A stretch of 64,000 nt of DNA from Chitinophaga ginsengisegetis (GTDB lineage: Bacteria; Bacteroidota; Bacteroidia; Chitinophagales; Chitinophagaceae), in NCBI RefSeq assembly GCF_900168065.1, contig NZ_FUZZ01000001.1, positions 2,910,623 through 2,974,622 of the forward strand, in the 5' to 3' direction. The position numbers and the translations under genes were made by a program. Of this stretch, positions 27,704 through 36,041 are shown in pieces. Below the pieces are notes generated by a model. It was not told the DNA's origin and did no database searches. It saw only the letters and a program-made list of their open reading frames with translations. The stretch's first letter is position 1. Each line of letters opens with the position of its first letter.

Positions 27704-27823
27704 GAAAAAAAAATTTTATAATGAGCTAACGGTTAGATTATCAACATAATGGGTATTTATCCACATTTCGTCCTTATTATCAAATTTAATTAAATAAAGT
27801 ACACAAATATTCAGAAGATCCGT

Positions 27824-27832
27824 TAAATTTGC
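27824..27832 (+). promoter_or_regulatory. -7 box before tRNA-Lys
   Basis: TAAATTTGC fits TAnnTTTG and lies 30 bp before the tRNA, consistent with a short 5' leader trimmed by RNase P. Confidence 0.5.
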
Positions 27833-27862
27833 GCTCACGTTTTTTAACAAAGACGGTGGAAA

Positions 27863-27936
27863 GACTCCCTAGCTCAGTTGGTTAGAGCTACTGACTCTTA
27901 ATCAGTAGGTCCTGGGTTCGAGCCCCAGGGGGGTCA
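27863..27936 (+). tRNA. tRNA-Lys (anticodon CTT)
   Basis: The full cloverleaf can be folded: acceptor GACTCCC (27863-27869) with GGGGGTC and discriminator A; D stem GCTC/GAGC; anticodon stem ACTGA/TCAGT with loop CTCTTAA, anticodon CTT; T stem CTGGG/CCCAG with loop TTCGAGC. CCA is not encoded. One G-T pair occurs in the acceptor. The 3' end is the left boundary of an AT-rich island and the likely attachment site of its recombinase. Confidence 0.95.
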
Positions 27937-27951
27937 CTTAACAAAGAAATT

Positions 27952-27985
27952 GCTCTATCAGATACAAGTCTGATAGGGCTTTTTT
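27952..27985 (+). terminator. Terminator after tRNA-Lys
   Basis: GCTCTATCAG (27952-27961) pairs with CTGATAGGGC (27970-27979), one G-T pair, loop of 8 nt, followed by TTTTTT. Confidence 0.88.
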
Positions 27986-28021
27986 GTTTTTACCCTCTCC
28001 CATTTTATATGTTTTTCCAAC

Positions 28022-28064
28022 TCTCTGGTGGAAAATCTGGTGGACTTACCCAAAATCTCTGGTG
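28022..28064 (+). repeat. Three copies of TCTGGTGGA before the integrase
   Basis: Direct repeats TCTGGTGGA at 28022-28030, 28034-28042 and 28056-28064; the second and third extend to TCTGGTGGACTT. Their place between the tRNA attachment site and the recombinase gene is where arm-type binding sites of tyrosine recombinases are found. Confidence 0.6.
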
Positions 28065-28138
28065 GACTTTTTACCACCTCTAACATTCTCACTTTTAATC
28101 TCTTACATATTTATCCTTTACTCCAAAAATTGAAAAAC

Positions 28139-29321
28139 ATGGAAAACAGAGTGGATATTTTGTTTTTTGCTAAACTCAAAAAGAAAAACAAGAAAAATCT
28201 TGCTCCTATTTATGCAAGACTTGTAGTAAACCATGACAGATATGAATTTTCAACAGGATTCTCTATTGATGAAAAACTCTGGAATGGCAAAGCTGTAAAG
28301 GTTTCAGGAGACAGCCAACAAGCTGTTTTAATTAATAACTATATCAATACAAAGAAGCTGGAAGTATTTAAGGCATACAATTAACTATTGTTGAATCAGC
28401 AACCTATAACACTTTCGAGCATAAAGAATAAGGTTTTTGGAATAAAGGAAGAAGCCAGTAAAACTCTCCTTCAACTGGTAGACTATCATAATACTCTCTT
28501 CAAAAGCAAGATTGACACTGATACAGCAATTACCGCCTATAACAAGTACAAGATAACCAGAAGAAGGTTGGTAGACTTTATGAATTATCAATACAAGAAG
28601 AAAGATTTTCCTCTGAATGACCTTACGCTGGAATTTGTTGCCAGTTTTGACCTTTACCTGAAAGTAGTTTTTAAAAACAGCCATAATACTGTGGTAAAGC
28701 ACTGTAAGAACTTAAAAGCTATTATTAACCTGGGGATTCAATATCAGTGGTTAGAGCATAATCCTTTCCTAAGGCATAAAACACCTTACAAAGAGGGGAA
28801 TAAGAGCATTCTAACCAAAGAAGAATTAGCTACACTGGAATCAAAGGTATTCACCATTCCCAGACTACAACTACACAGGATTAGCATTTTCTGATATGAA
28901 GCTGTTAACTAAAGCTGAAATACAAATTGGTATTGATGGCAACAGGTGGATTATCAAAAGAAGAATAAAAACTGATCAGAGATCCTCTATTCCCTTACTT
29001 CCCCAAGCCCTCAAAATACTAGATAAGTATAATTGGCAGATTAAACAGCATAATGAACCTGTTTTACCTGTATTATCCAACCAGAAACTAAATGGGTATC
29101 TTTCTGAAATTGCTGAACTATGTGGTATTACTAAGAAAATTACTACCCATGTTGGCAGAAGAACCTTTGCTATTACTGTAACATTGAGTAATGGGGTACC
29201 TATTGAAACAGTGAGTAAAATGTTAGGGCATACTAATTTAGCTACCACCCAAATTTATGCTAAAGTGGTGGATACTAAGATTAGTGAGGATATGGGGAAA
29301 CTAAAGCAAAGGCTGCTTTGA
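28139..29321 (+). pseudogene. Tyrosine recombinase (integrase), inactivated
   Basis: Remains of a Bacteroidota tyrosine recombinase that would have integrated the island at tRNA-Lys. It starts at 28139 (MENRVDILFFAKLKKKNKKN, the typical SAM-like arm domain). An in-frame TAA at 28382-28384 breaks it; the same frame continues with the core-binding domain to 28894. A frameshift near 28865-28885 moves the catalytic part to another frame (TGLAFSDMKLL, then THVGRRTFA, MLGHTNLATTQIYAKV to 29321). A piece of about ten residues expected before TGLAFSD seems missing, so a small deletion caused the shift. The HxxR, LGH and Tyr motifs are intact. Two independent lesions mean the element can no longer move itself. 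Confidence 0.88.
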
Positions 29322-29327
29322 TGTATG

Positions 29328-29377
29328 ATGGCCAGTCAAAAAGCCCTACTCTGAAAGAAATTGACTGGCCATTTTTC
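29328..29377 (+). terminator. Terminator after the integrase remnant
   Basis: ATGGCCAGTCAA (29328-29339) pairs perfectly with TTGACTGGCCAT (29361-29372), followed by TTTTTC. Confidence 0.88.
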
Positions 29378-29409
29378 TTTATCTTCCATATTCTCTAATA
29401 GAAAACAAT

Positions 29410-30135
29410 ATGACCAATACCCATCCATTACAGTTTTTCAAAGATTTAGTGGAGAATCCTTTAGCTATTCTAAGGATAGAGAGGCAGTTTTTTGAGGAGG
29501 AGGAAGAGATTTCAATTGTGTTAGAAATGAATAAGGAAGAAGGTTACATAGTAATTGATGATTTTTTTGCAGATGGGGCAAATTCTTATAAGATTTTTTT
29601 TAAAGATCATATTCAGAGACTTTGCAAGGAGCAGGAAAGAGAGGTTCTAAATTCCTTAGATAGTTATGTGTTTCATGAGAAGGATATAAAAATTTCTCAT
29701 GACTATTTGCAAAAGTGCCTTTTTGAAGTTAACCATCTGATTTCAATACAGGAAGGAAGAAACTGGCTTAATAAGTATCCTATAATTATTGATACAATTG
29801 CCTCCATTAAAAGTTATCTGCATTCCAAATATGGTTTGCCAGATGATACTATTTCCTTCTCTAAGAAGAAAAGTAATAATCCCAAAATACAGTGGCTGGG
29901 CAAAACCAATGTTTTAACTACTCTTTTTTATGATCTCCTAAATGGTCAAGATAAAGGAGAGCCTTATATTCATGCCAATAAGAAAGATGTAATGCAGTTT
30001 CTTATTGATAATTTCCTTGATAAAAATGGTGATGAACTAAGTGAAAGTACAGTTCAAAGCTATTTTGATAAGCAGGAAAAGAAAGCAAAAATTGGAGATA
30101 GGATTGAATTGCCCAATAAAAAGGTGATTAGATAA
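29410..30135 (+). CDS. Hypothetical protein with RteC-like C-terminus
   Basis: A 241-residue acidic, AT-rich gene product typical of Bacteroidota mobile elements. The C-terminal part (KIQWLGKTNVLTTLFYDLL, then GDELSESTVQSYF) resembles the end of RteC, a regulator of excision in conjugative transposons, and of many unnamed proteins encoded beside RepA-like ATPases. The N-terminal half (about 1-130) is helical and charged without a recognised domain. It stands between integrase and repA and is probably a control or accessory gene of the element. The resemblance is to a motif, not to full length, so the role is inferred. Confidence 0.55.
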   Translation: MTNTHPLQFFKDLVENPLAILRIERQFFEEEEEISIVLEMNKEEGYIVIDDFFADGANSYKIFFKDHIQRLCKEQEREVLNSLDSYVFHEKDIKISHDYLQKCLFEVNHLISIQEGRNWLNKYPIIIDTIASIKSYLHSKYGLPDDTISFSKKKSNNPKIQWLGKTNVLTTLFYDLLNGQDKGEPYIHANKKDVMQFLIDNFLDKNGDELSESTVQSYFDKQEKKAKIGDRIELPNKKVIR

Positions 30136-30169
30136 ATCATTTACTGTATTGAGTTTCCCATACTTAATT

Positions 30170-30207
30170 AGTCCTGAAAGACCTTTTTAGGACTTTAGGA
30201 CTTTTTG
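30170..30207 (+). terminator. Weak terminator before the RepA-like gene
   Basis: AGTCCT (30170-30175) pairs with AGGACT (30189-30194); AGGACT is repeated at once (30197-30202) before TTTTT. Short stem, so only moderate support. Confidence 0.4.
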
Positions 30208-30243
30208 TATTGGAGAATCTTTGTGTCATAAAATTAAAAATTT

Positions 30244-31362
30244 ATGAACAAAGAGAATCAAAATCAAATAATAGGCAGTCAGTCAGAGCAAATACCAGGA
30301 CTAAGCACCGACTGTCCAATCAAGCAAAATGAAAAAATAGATTTAGAATCAAATTCAGAAAACCAAGATGACAGCCTTATAATGGAACTTCTTAATAAAG
30401 AAGTAATGAAAGGCTCTGAGCTTGCAACTTTCAGTGGAATGAGTGTTCCATACTTATGGGAAGGCTTGATCCCCCAATATGGAATCAGCTTTTTAACAGG
30501 TGCTAGTGATTGCAATAAAAGTACATTTTTAAGACAGTTTGCACTTTCCATTGCTAATGGAGATGAGGATTTTCTTGATATCCCACTTAACATTAGATAT
30601 CAGAAAGTAATACTTGTCATTACAGAGGATTTAGCAGTGAATGTTGCTGCTTTGATGAATAAGCAACTACAAATATTTCCAGATAAAGCTATATTGGATA
30701 ATATCACTTTTGTTTTCCCTGCTTCAAACATCATCAAGAGACTAGATGAATTACTTTCAAAGGAAAAAGTTGATTGTGTAATAGTTGATACTTGGACAGA
30801 CACTTTCACTGGGGATTTAAATGCTTCAAATTCTGTAAGGGCTTCCCTCCACCCTTACAATGAGCTAGTAAAAAAATATGGCTGCTCAATCTTGGCCTTG
30901 CATCATGAAAAGAAGGGGTCAGAGGATAAAAACCCATCCAAGGATAATATGCTTGGTTCAATGGGCATTCAAGCATATGCAAGGGTTGTATTGCAGATGA
31001 AAAGAGACAATGGGAATAGCCAGAAAAGATTGTTGACTGCTGTTAAGGGCAACTATATTCAAGATTGTTTCAAGGATCAGTCTTTAGTTCTGGAAGTTGA
31101 TGAACAGACTTTAATATTAACCAATACAACAGATATTTCCATTCCAGGAGCTCAAAAGAGTACTAGAATATACTCATCAGAGGAAAAGAAAATAATCACT
31201 GAAAAAATCCAGTCCTATATGGAAGAGGGCATCTCACAAAATCAGATGGTAAAAAGATTTGAGACAGAGGATCCAGAAAAAAGGTCCCCTAGTAAGGGAA
31301 CTATAAATGCCATTGTAAAACAACTAAAAAATACAAATTCAGTCAGTCAATCAGTTTCCTAA
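30244..31362 (+). CDS. RepA-like AAA ATPase of the island
   Basis: A 372-residue ATPase of the RepA/RecA-like helicase group (usually called AAA family ATPase) found on Bacteroidota mobile elements. Residues 1-60 are low complexity and polar. The nucleotide-binding part starts with VPYLWEGLIPQYGISFLTG. The Walker A segment reads GASDCNKST at residues 86-94: the Gly that normally precedes the Lys is Asn91. Walker B is VDCVIVDTWTD near 180-190, followed by the sensor region ILALHHEKKG and MGSMG-like GSMGIQAYARVVLQM. The C-terminal 60 residues look like a small HTH domain (ISQNQMVKRFETEDPEKRSP). The changed P-loop may weaken ATP binding. Confidence 0.75.
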   Translation: MNKENQNQIIGSQSEQIPGLSTDCPIKQNEKIDLESNSENQDDSLIMELLNKEVMKGSELATFSGMSVPYLWEGLIPQYGISFLTGASDCNKSTFLRQFALSIANGDEDFLDIPLNIRYQKVILVITEDLAVNVAALMNKQLQIFPDKAILDNITFVFPASNIIKRLDELLSKEKVDCVIVDTWTDTFTGDLNASNSVRASLHPYNELVKKYGCSILALHHEKKGSEDKNPSKDNMLGSMGIQAYARVVLQMKRDNGNSQKRLLTAVKGNYIQDCFKDQSLVLEVDEQTLILTNTTDISIPGAQKSTRIYSSEEKKIITEKIQSYMEEGISQNQMVKRFETEDPEKRSPSKGTINAIVKQLKNTNSVSQSVS

Positions 31363-31388
31363 AGATAAATGCTGACTGACTAGCCAAT

Positions 31389-31410
31389 AGGTAGGTTTAT
31401 CCTACCTTTT
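31389..31410 (+). terminator. Terminator of the RepA-like gene
   Basis: AGGTAGG (31389-31395), loop TTTAT, CCTACCT (31401-31407), then TTT. Just before it a second, wider pairing (AGTCAGTCA at 31341-31349 with TGACTGACT at 31373-31381) flanks the stop codon. Confidence 0.65.
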
Positions 31411-31465
31411 GGTGTTTTAAGTGACTTTGCTTATTTTAAACTGTCCAAAAATAGTCTTACTCCCT

Positions 31466-32152
31466 ATGAATAGAGCAACAAAATGCATTTTGATCCTAAC
31501 AAGTATTATACTGCTTGGTACACCATTTCTTGTTTTCTATATAAAATTTCGCAATTCCACCTTATCTAATAAAATTGAGGACTGGGGACATCTAGGTGAA
31601 TATTTGAATGGGACATTGATGCCTCTCATAGCCTTAGCAGGGATTTTAATTACTCTACTTCTTGGAGCAATAGCTGAAAAAAGAAATCAGACAAATATTC
31701 TTTTGGAGCAACAGAAACAAAGGCCATTGATGCATGTAGGCTATTTTGATGGTGAAAATAGTATTGAATTATTTATGGAAAATAAAGGTATGGGGCCTTT
31801 GTTAATCAATAATTACTATCTAGTTAATAGGGAATCTGGTGAAATTAAGGATGGAATATTCAATTGTCTTCCTGCAATAACTACTGTTTTTGATAATTAT
31901 ACAGGCAATCTAAACAATGTAGTTTTATCCTCTAATGAGAAATATGAATTACTAGAATATTCAATTGAAGGTCTTGAAGAAACTCAGTATGATGGATTCA
32001 AAGAGGATAGGAGCCTACTAAGACAGGCTTTAGGGGCATACAAAATTGTAATAGAATATAGTGATGTTTACAATAAAAAAATGCCCAACTATGAAAGAGA
32101 TTTAGTGTGGTTTAATAGGCATCAAGAAACAGAAGATAACATTATATTATAG
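31466..32152 (+). CDS. Two-helix membrane protein of unknown function
   Basis: A 228-residue protein from the ATG at 31466 (MNRATKCILI); an upstream in-frame GTG at 31421 is possible but lies on the terminator side. Two membrane helices at about 5-27 (ILILTSIILLGTPFLVFYI) and 50-72 (LNGTLMPLIALAGILITLLL) surround the segment DWGHLGEYLNG. A short coiled region (AEKRNQTNILLEQQKQRP) and a soluble C-terminal domain follow. The pattern 'W..G.y..G...P.....ll' between two helices followed by a coil recurs in small membrane proteins from mobile and defence loci, but no function is known. It converges on the large nuclease gene; being on the other strand it is not co-transcribed with it. Confidence 0.6.
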   Translation: MNRATKCILILTSIILLGTPFLVFYIKFRNSTLSNKIEDWGHLGEYLNGTLMPLIALAGILITLLLGAIAEKRNQTNILLEQQKQRPLMHVGYFDGENSIELFMENKGMGPLLINNYYLVNRESGEIKDGIFNCLPAITTVFDNYTGNLNNVVLSSNEKYELLEYSIEGLEETQYDGFKEDRSLLRQALGAYKIVIEYSDVYNKKMPNYERDLVWFNRHQETEDNIIL

Positions 32153-32217
32153 AGTTCTGCATAAATATGCCTATGCTCTAACTGAAAAAATTAAATGAAA
32201 TTAATCAAGGGATTGAT

Positions 32218-32282
32218 GCTGTAAATAGCCCATGTTAGAAGTTAGGATTTATTTTACCCTTTAACATAGGCTATTGTACAGC
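32218..32282. terminator. Imperfect 20-bp hairpin between convergent island genes
   Basis: GCTGTAAATAGCCCATGTTA (32218-32237) pairs with TAACATAGGCTATTGTACAGC (32262-32282) with one bulge and one G-T pair, loop of 24 nt. It sits between the stop codons of the membrane protein and the large nuclease gene and probably ends both transcripts. Confidence 0.6.
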
Positions 32283-32298
32283 TTTCTCCTACCTATAT

Positions 32299-35200
32299 TC
32301 AGCTCAATGGATATAATTTATTGATTATATCTGTCAATTCATTTTGTTTTAAAGGGATAAGTCTGAATTTTAAATCAATCATTTTAAGGAGGATAAATTT
32401 ATCTCTGGATTGGAGGTCACTATTGGAAAAATAAATATTTAATATCCAGGAAGTTGCCATAGAAATTCTATCTGCTAGCTGGGAATTAATGAATAAAAGT
32501 TTCAAGAAATCTGAAACAACACCAGCCTTTACAAATATATCTTTTTCATGTAAGAGGCTAGCAACAGCTCTTTTGGCAAAAGTTCCAATTTGGTAGCCAT
32601 CAGCATCATAAGCATTAAATATTACATTTCCATTCACAGGAAGTGTACCATAGTTCAGCTTTATCATCTTTAAAATTTCTGTCTCCCATTCCTGATTTGA
32701 AATACCCTCATTATCTTTTAATGTGTTTAAAATACTTAGGAATGGGAACAAGCTGTTTGGTTCTAAAGAGCTAAATCTCCTAAAGTAAAAATCATCAGAA
32801 CAAATTGAGCCCCCTAGCTCTCTTGCAAGTATTTGGCTCTCATTAAAGGAAATACCAAATATTTTATCTTGCTCTGTTTTTGCATTGAAATCATTAGTTA
32901 AACTGGGGATTAATACTTCAAAATTTTCATTGATAAAATCAAGTAAAGATTGGTAGTGATTGATTCTTTTTGTAACTAATTCAGGAGTAATTTTATTACT
33001 TATATACTCTCCATTTATTTTTTGTACAGTTATATACTCTCCATTTTTTATCGCTTTATTTAACTCTTCTAATTCTTCCATTATAACATTAACAGTACTT
33101 TGGGTAACTATCTTCTTGTTTTTTATTCCAATAATAAGGGAAGGATTATTTGTGTGCAGAATTGTTAATAATGAGGATAAGTCAAATATTACTGGAGAAT
33201 AATTATCTAATACTTCTTTACATTTTTTATTTTCTTCTGATAATGGAGCAGATGTGAAACCAACATTTTGTGATACAAGTTCTTCCCAACATCTTATCAC
33301 ATTTTTACCAGTTAGTGAAGCAATAGATCCTAAAGTTAAATACCCTTGCTTATAATGATCATATAGATCATCTTGATTCTTATAGACATCATCAATAACT
33401 CTATGAAATGCCTTGACAGTATCCTCTTCAGGTTTAACTGTATATACTTTAAAGCTAGAATCATTAAATCTATTCTTTATTAAATCAATAGATTCATGTA
33501 AGGAATGAGTGTATTTGGATTTAATTTTAATTATGGTATAATAGTCAGATCCTACTTGCACTATATCATCTTTCTTTTTTTCAAGTAGTGCAATTGCTAT
33601 ATCCTCATTAATTCCAACTTCATTATAGAATCTGGGGGTATCTACAATAATAAACTCCTTTTTGTCATTACCATTTTCCAGTAAAACATGGCATCCCACT
33701 GATATTTCCTTTGGAAAATGATACTCTTCAGGGAGTGTTCTTTCATTCATAAGTATGGATATATATCCTTCATGTGCTTTTTTCTTATGAGTATTTGAAT
33801 TTCTCGCATAGTATGCTATTTCAAATGCTTTTTCATAATCACCTGAATGAACATATAGGCTGGCTATAGTAAATTGTTTCTCAAGAGTTAAATTCTGTAT
33901 GTCAAATATCAAATTCAAAGAATCTAGGCACTTGGTTTTATGACCAACCTTATAATTATACATTGCACATCTTATTCTCAATGTATTATTTGAATTATTA
34001 CTAAGATAGTTTTCTAAATATGATATAGCAAGTTGAGTAGCCCCATTGTTGTCATATATATTACTAATACACTCAATTAAGAATTCATCTGCTTTTCCTT
34101 GCTCTATGTATAACTCAATTAAATGTAGAGCCTCTTTGTGTTGACCATCATTAATTAGACAGTAGATTAGCTTTTTAGAGAGTTCAGTATACTCATTTTT
34201 ATTACAAATTGGATTGATAATTTCAATACAATTCTTAAAATCTTTTGCTTTAAGTGCTAGTTGAATTAGAGAATATCTTTCAGAAATTAAAGAAGTAGTG
34301 CTTAGTAAAATTTCTTTTGCACAGAGAAGAAATTTCTGGTAATCTTCCTTTCTATCTTGTATTAAAGATAGCCTGGCATTGTAATAGTTAAAAGTGAATT
34401 CATCACTAGAATTGTTTTCAATTTTTTTTAGTAGTTCTTCCAATTCTATAAATAGACCTGTTGTTATCAGATTTTCTGCCAAAGTATTGTAGTAGAAGTT
34501 CTTTTCCTCATTTATAAGAGTATCAACAGATATGGATTTAAGGAGTTTGTATGCTTCTTCCATTTTATCATTTATATGCAAAATAGATACCTCCATCATC
34601 ATCAGCTCAAATGAATCTTTTTCATTTAAATCTAATTTCCTTGCCTCTTCTATAATGGAAAAAACCTTGTCAGATTGAAGGTTTACAACAATCAAATGTT
34701 TGTATGTTAGATACTCTTTTTTTATTTCTAGTGAATAATGAAAATCTTTTTCAGCATCAGCATACTTTCCTAACATCTTCTTTACAAGCCCTCTATTGGT
34801 AATTAAATACCAGTGAGATTCTAATAGTTCAGTTGACTTGTAAAAGTCAATTGCCTCATTAAAAAGCCCAAGAGTCTTAACCAGCCTATCTTTAACATCT
34901 CCATGTAACTGCTTCATTATTATAAGCTCTGGATTGGAGATAGACTTTAAAAGGCACACAGAAGCATAGGATCTTAAGGCATTAATTAAAATTGTATTTT
35001 CTCTACTCTTCTCCAGCAAGTCATTATAGATAACTAATGCTTCATCAAATCTATTTTCATTCTCTAACAGTTGAGCTAAGATTATTTGAATCTCAGTTTT
35101 TTCCAATAGCTCAGTTGAAATATTTGTTATTACTTCATCATAAGAGCAGTAGCCAGCATTTTTACATTTTATGAGAACTGTATAGGCATTAATATCTTTC

Positions 35201-36003
35201 TGGTTGATTACTATAGCCTTTTGAGCTGTTTTTTCAGCATTAGGGATGTCATTATTATATAGATGACCAATTGCAATCAGCCCCCATTTATTCTCTGGCT
35301 CAAAGCTGAAGGTTTCTAAACTAAGTAAATATTCTGATGCCAACTTAGCTTCTGCAAGCTCCAAATGGCACAAGGCAATGTTTAGGTGAATTTTATATTT
35401 ATGTTCATCAGTAATGATCTGCCAGTTCTTATCTTTAAATAATTTTAATATTTTGATAGCAGAATTAAACTTGCCAGTTTCTCTTAAAACTTTTATCTCC
35501 TCAAGTTTAATTGATATGTCACTCAAGTTAGTAGTGTCACTATTCACTCTAGTCAAGAGAATATCAAGTTTGTTATTCATGTTTTTCTGGCCTTGTAGAA
35601 GATTGTCCATGCCAGAAAGTAGGCTCATATAATATCCTTCAATTGCCTCTTGAAGCAAGGTGTCAGAGATTGCAATAGCTGATTCTGAAAACTTTTGCTC
35701 ATGTTCCCTCTTAATATCTTTGAGCCTTGTTACTGTATATTGCTGATCACTAGTATCTATTATCTTATGATGCTTTGTACACAGAACCAATATGTTTTCT
35801 GTTGAATTAATATAATCTTCTGACAGGCTGGAGTCATATCTTTTACCTAATTCATTCACAGCATTAATATGGCAATAATTGCCTACATAAACATTGTCAT
35901 CAGTAAAAAGAATCTCCGTACAATCTGGGAATGCACATTGATTACCAGTTCTCACTAATAACTGTCTCATCACATCAACTTTAATACCTTTTCTTTTGGA
36001 CAT
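32299..36003 (-). CDS. Multidomain HNH - TPR - GreAB-C-like - PIN nuclease protein (putative conflict system)
   Basis: A 1234-residue protein, the largest in the island. Residues 13-101 read as an HNH-type zinc nuclease: CAFPDC (C23, C28), YCHINA (C44, H45), EN at 69-70 and LCTKHHKIID (C75, H78, H79). About 130-175 is a coiled linker. About 175-755 is a long array of TPR-like helix pairs (for example MLGKYADAEKDFHYSLEI). About 762-833 resembles the GreA/GreB C-terminal fold (VGCHVLLENG, INEDIAIALLEKKKDDIV, DYYTIIKIKSKY). About 936-1080 looks like a PIN RNase: VIFDLSSLL with D941, QSTVNVIMEEL, NESQILARELGG with E1055, and SDD at D1070-D1071. As I recall, TPR, GreAB-C and PIN together are described in domain databases as a conflict-system set; the N-terminal HNH fusion is the unusual part. 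A palindrome lies directly upstream. Domain limits are by eye; HNH is the firmest, GreAB-C the least firm. Confidence 0.72.
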   Translation of the reverse strand: MSKRKGIKVDVMRQLLVRTGNQCAFPDCTEILFTDDNVYVGNYCHINAVNELGKRYDSSLSEDYINSTENILVLCTKHHKIIDTSDQQYTVTRLKDIKREHEQKFSESAIAISDTLLQEAIEGYYMSLLSGMDNLLQGQKNMNNKLDILLTRVNSDTTNLSDISIKLEEIKVLRETGKFNSAIKILKLFKDKNWQIITDEHKYKIHLNIALCHLELAEAKLASEYLLSLETFSFEPENKWGLIAIGHLYNNDIPNAEKTAQKAIVINQKDINAYTVLIKCKNAGYCSYDEVITNISTELLEKTEIQIILAQLLENENRFDEALVIYNDLLEKSRENTILINALRSYASVCLLKSISNPELIIMKQLHGDVKDRLVKTLGLFNEAIDFYKSTELLESHWYLITNRGLVKKMLGKYADAEKDFHYSLEIKKEYLTYKHLIVVNLQSDKVFSIIEEARKLDLNEKDSFELMMMEVSILHINDKMEEAYKLLKSISVDTLINEEKNFYYNTLAENLITTGLFIELEELLKKIENNSSDEFTFNYYNARLSLIQDRKEDYQKFLLCAKEILLSTTSLISERYSLIQLALKAKDFKNCIEIINPICNKNEYTELSKKLIYCLINDGQHKEALHLIELYIEQGKADEFLIECISNIYDNNGATQLAISYLENYLSNNSNNTLRIRCAMYNYKVGHKTKCLDSLNLIFDIQNLTLEKQFTIASLYVHSGDYEKAFEIAYYARNSNTHKKKAHEGYISILMNERTLPEEYHFPKEISVGCHVLLENGNDKKEFIIVDTPRFYNEVGINEDIAIALLEKKKDDIVQVGSDYYTIIKIKSKYTHSLHESIDLIKNRFNDSSFKVYTVKPEEDTVKAFHRVIDDVYKNQDDLYDHYKQGYLTLGSIASLTGKNVIRCWEELVSQNVGFTSAPLSEENKKCKEVLDNYSPVIFDLSSLLTILHTNNPSLIIGIKNKKIVTQSTVNVIMEELEELNKAIKNGEYITVQKINGEYISNKITPELVTKRINHYQSLLDFINENFEVLIPSLTNDFNAKTEQDKIFGISFNESQILARELGGSICSDDFYFRRFSSLEPNSLFPFLSILNTLKDNEGISNQEWETEILKMIKLNYGTLPVNGNVIFNAYDADGYQIGTFAKRAVASLLHEKDIFVKAGVVSDFLKLLFINSQLADRISMATSWILNIYFSNSDLQSRDKFILLKMIDLKFRLIPLKQNELTDIINKLYPLS

Positions 36004-36041
36004 AACAACACAAACTTTCCTTGTTATTGAAGAGGAGATTC

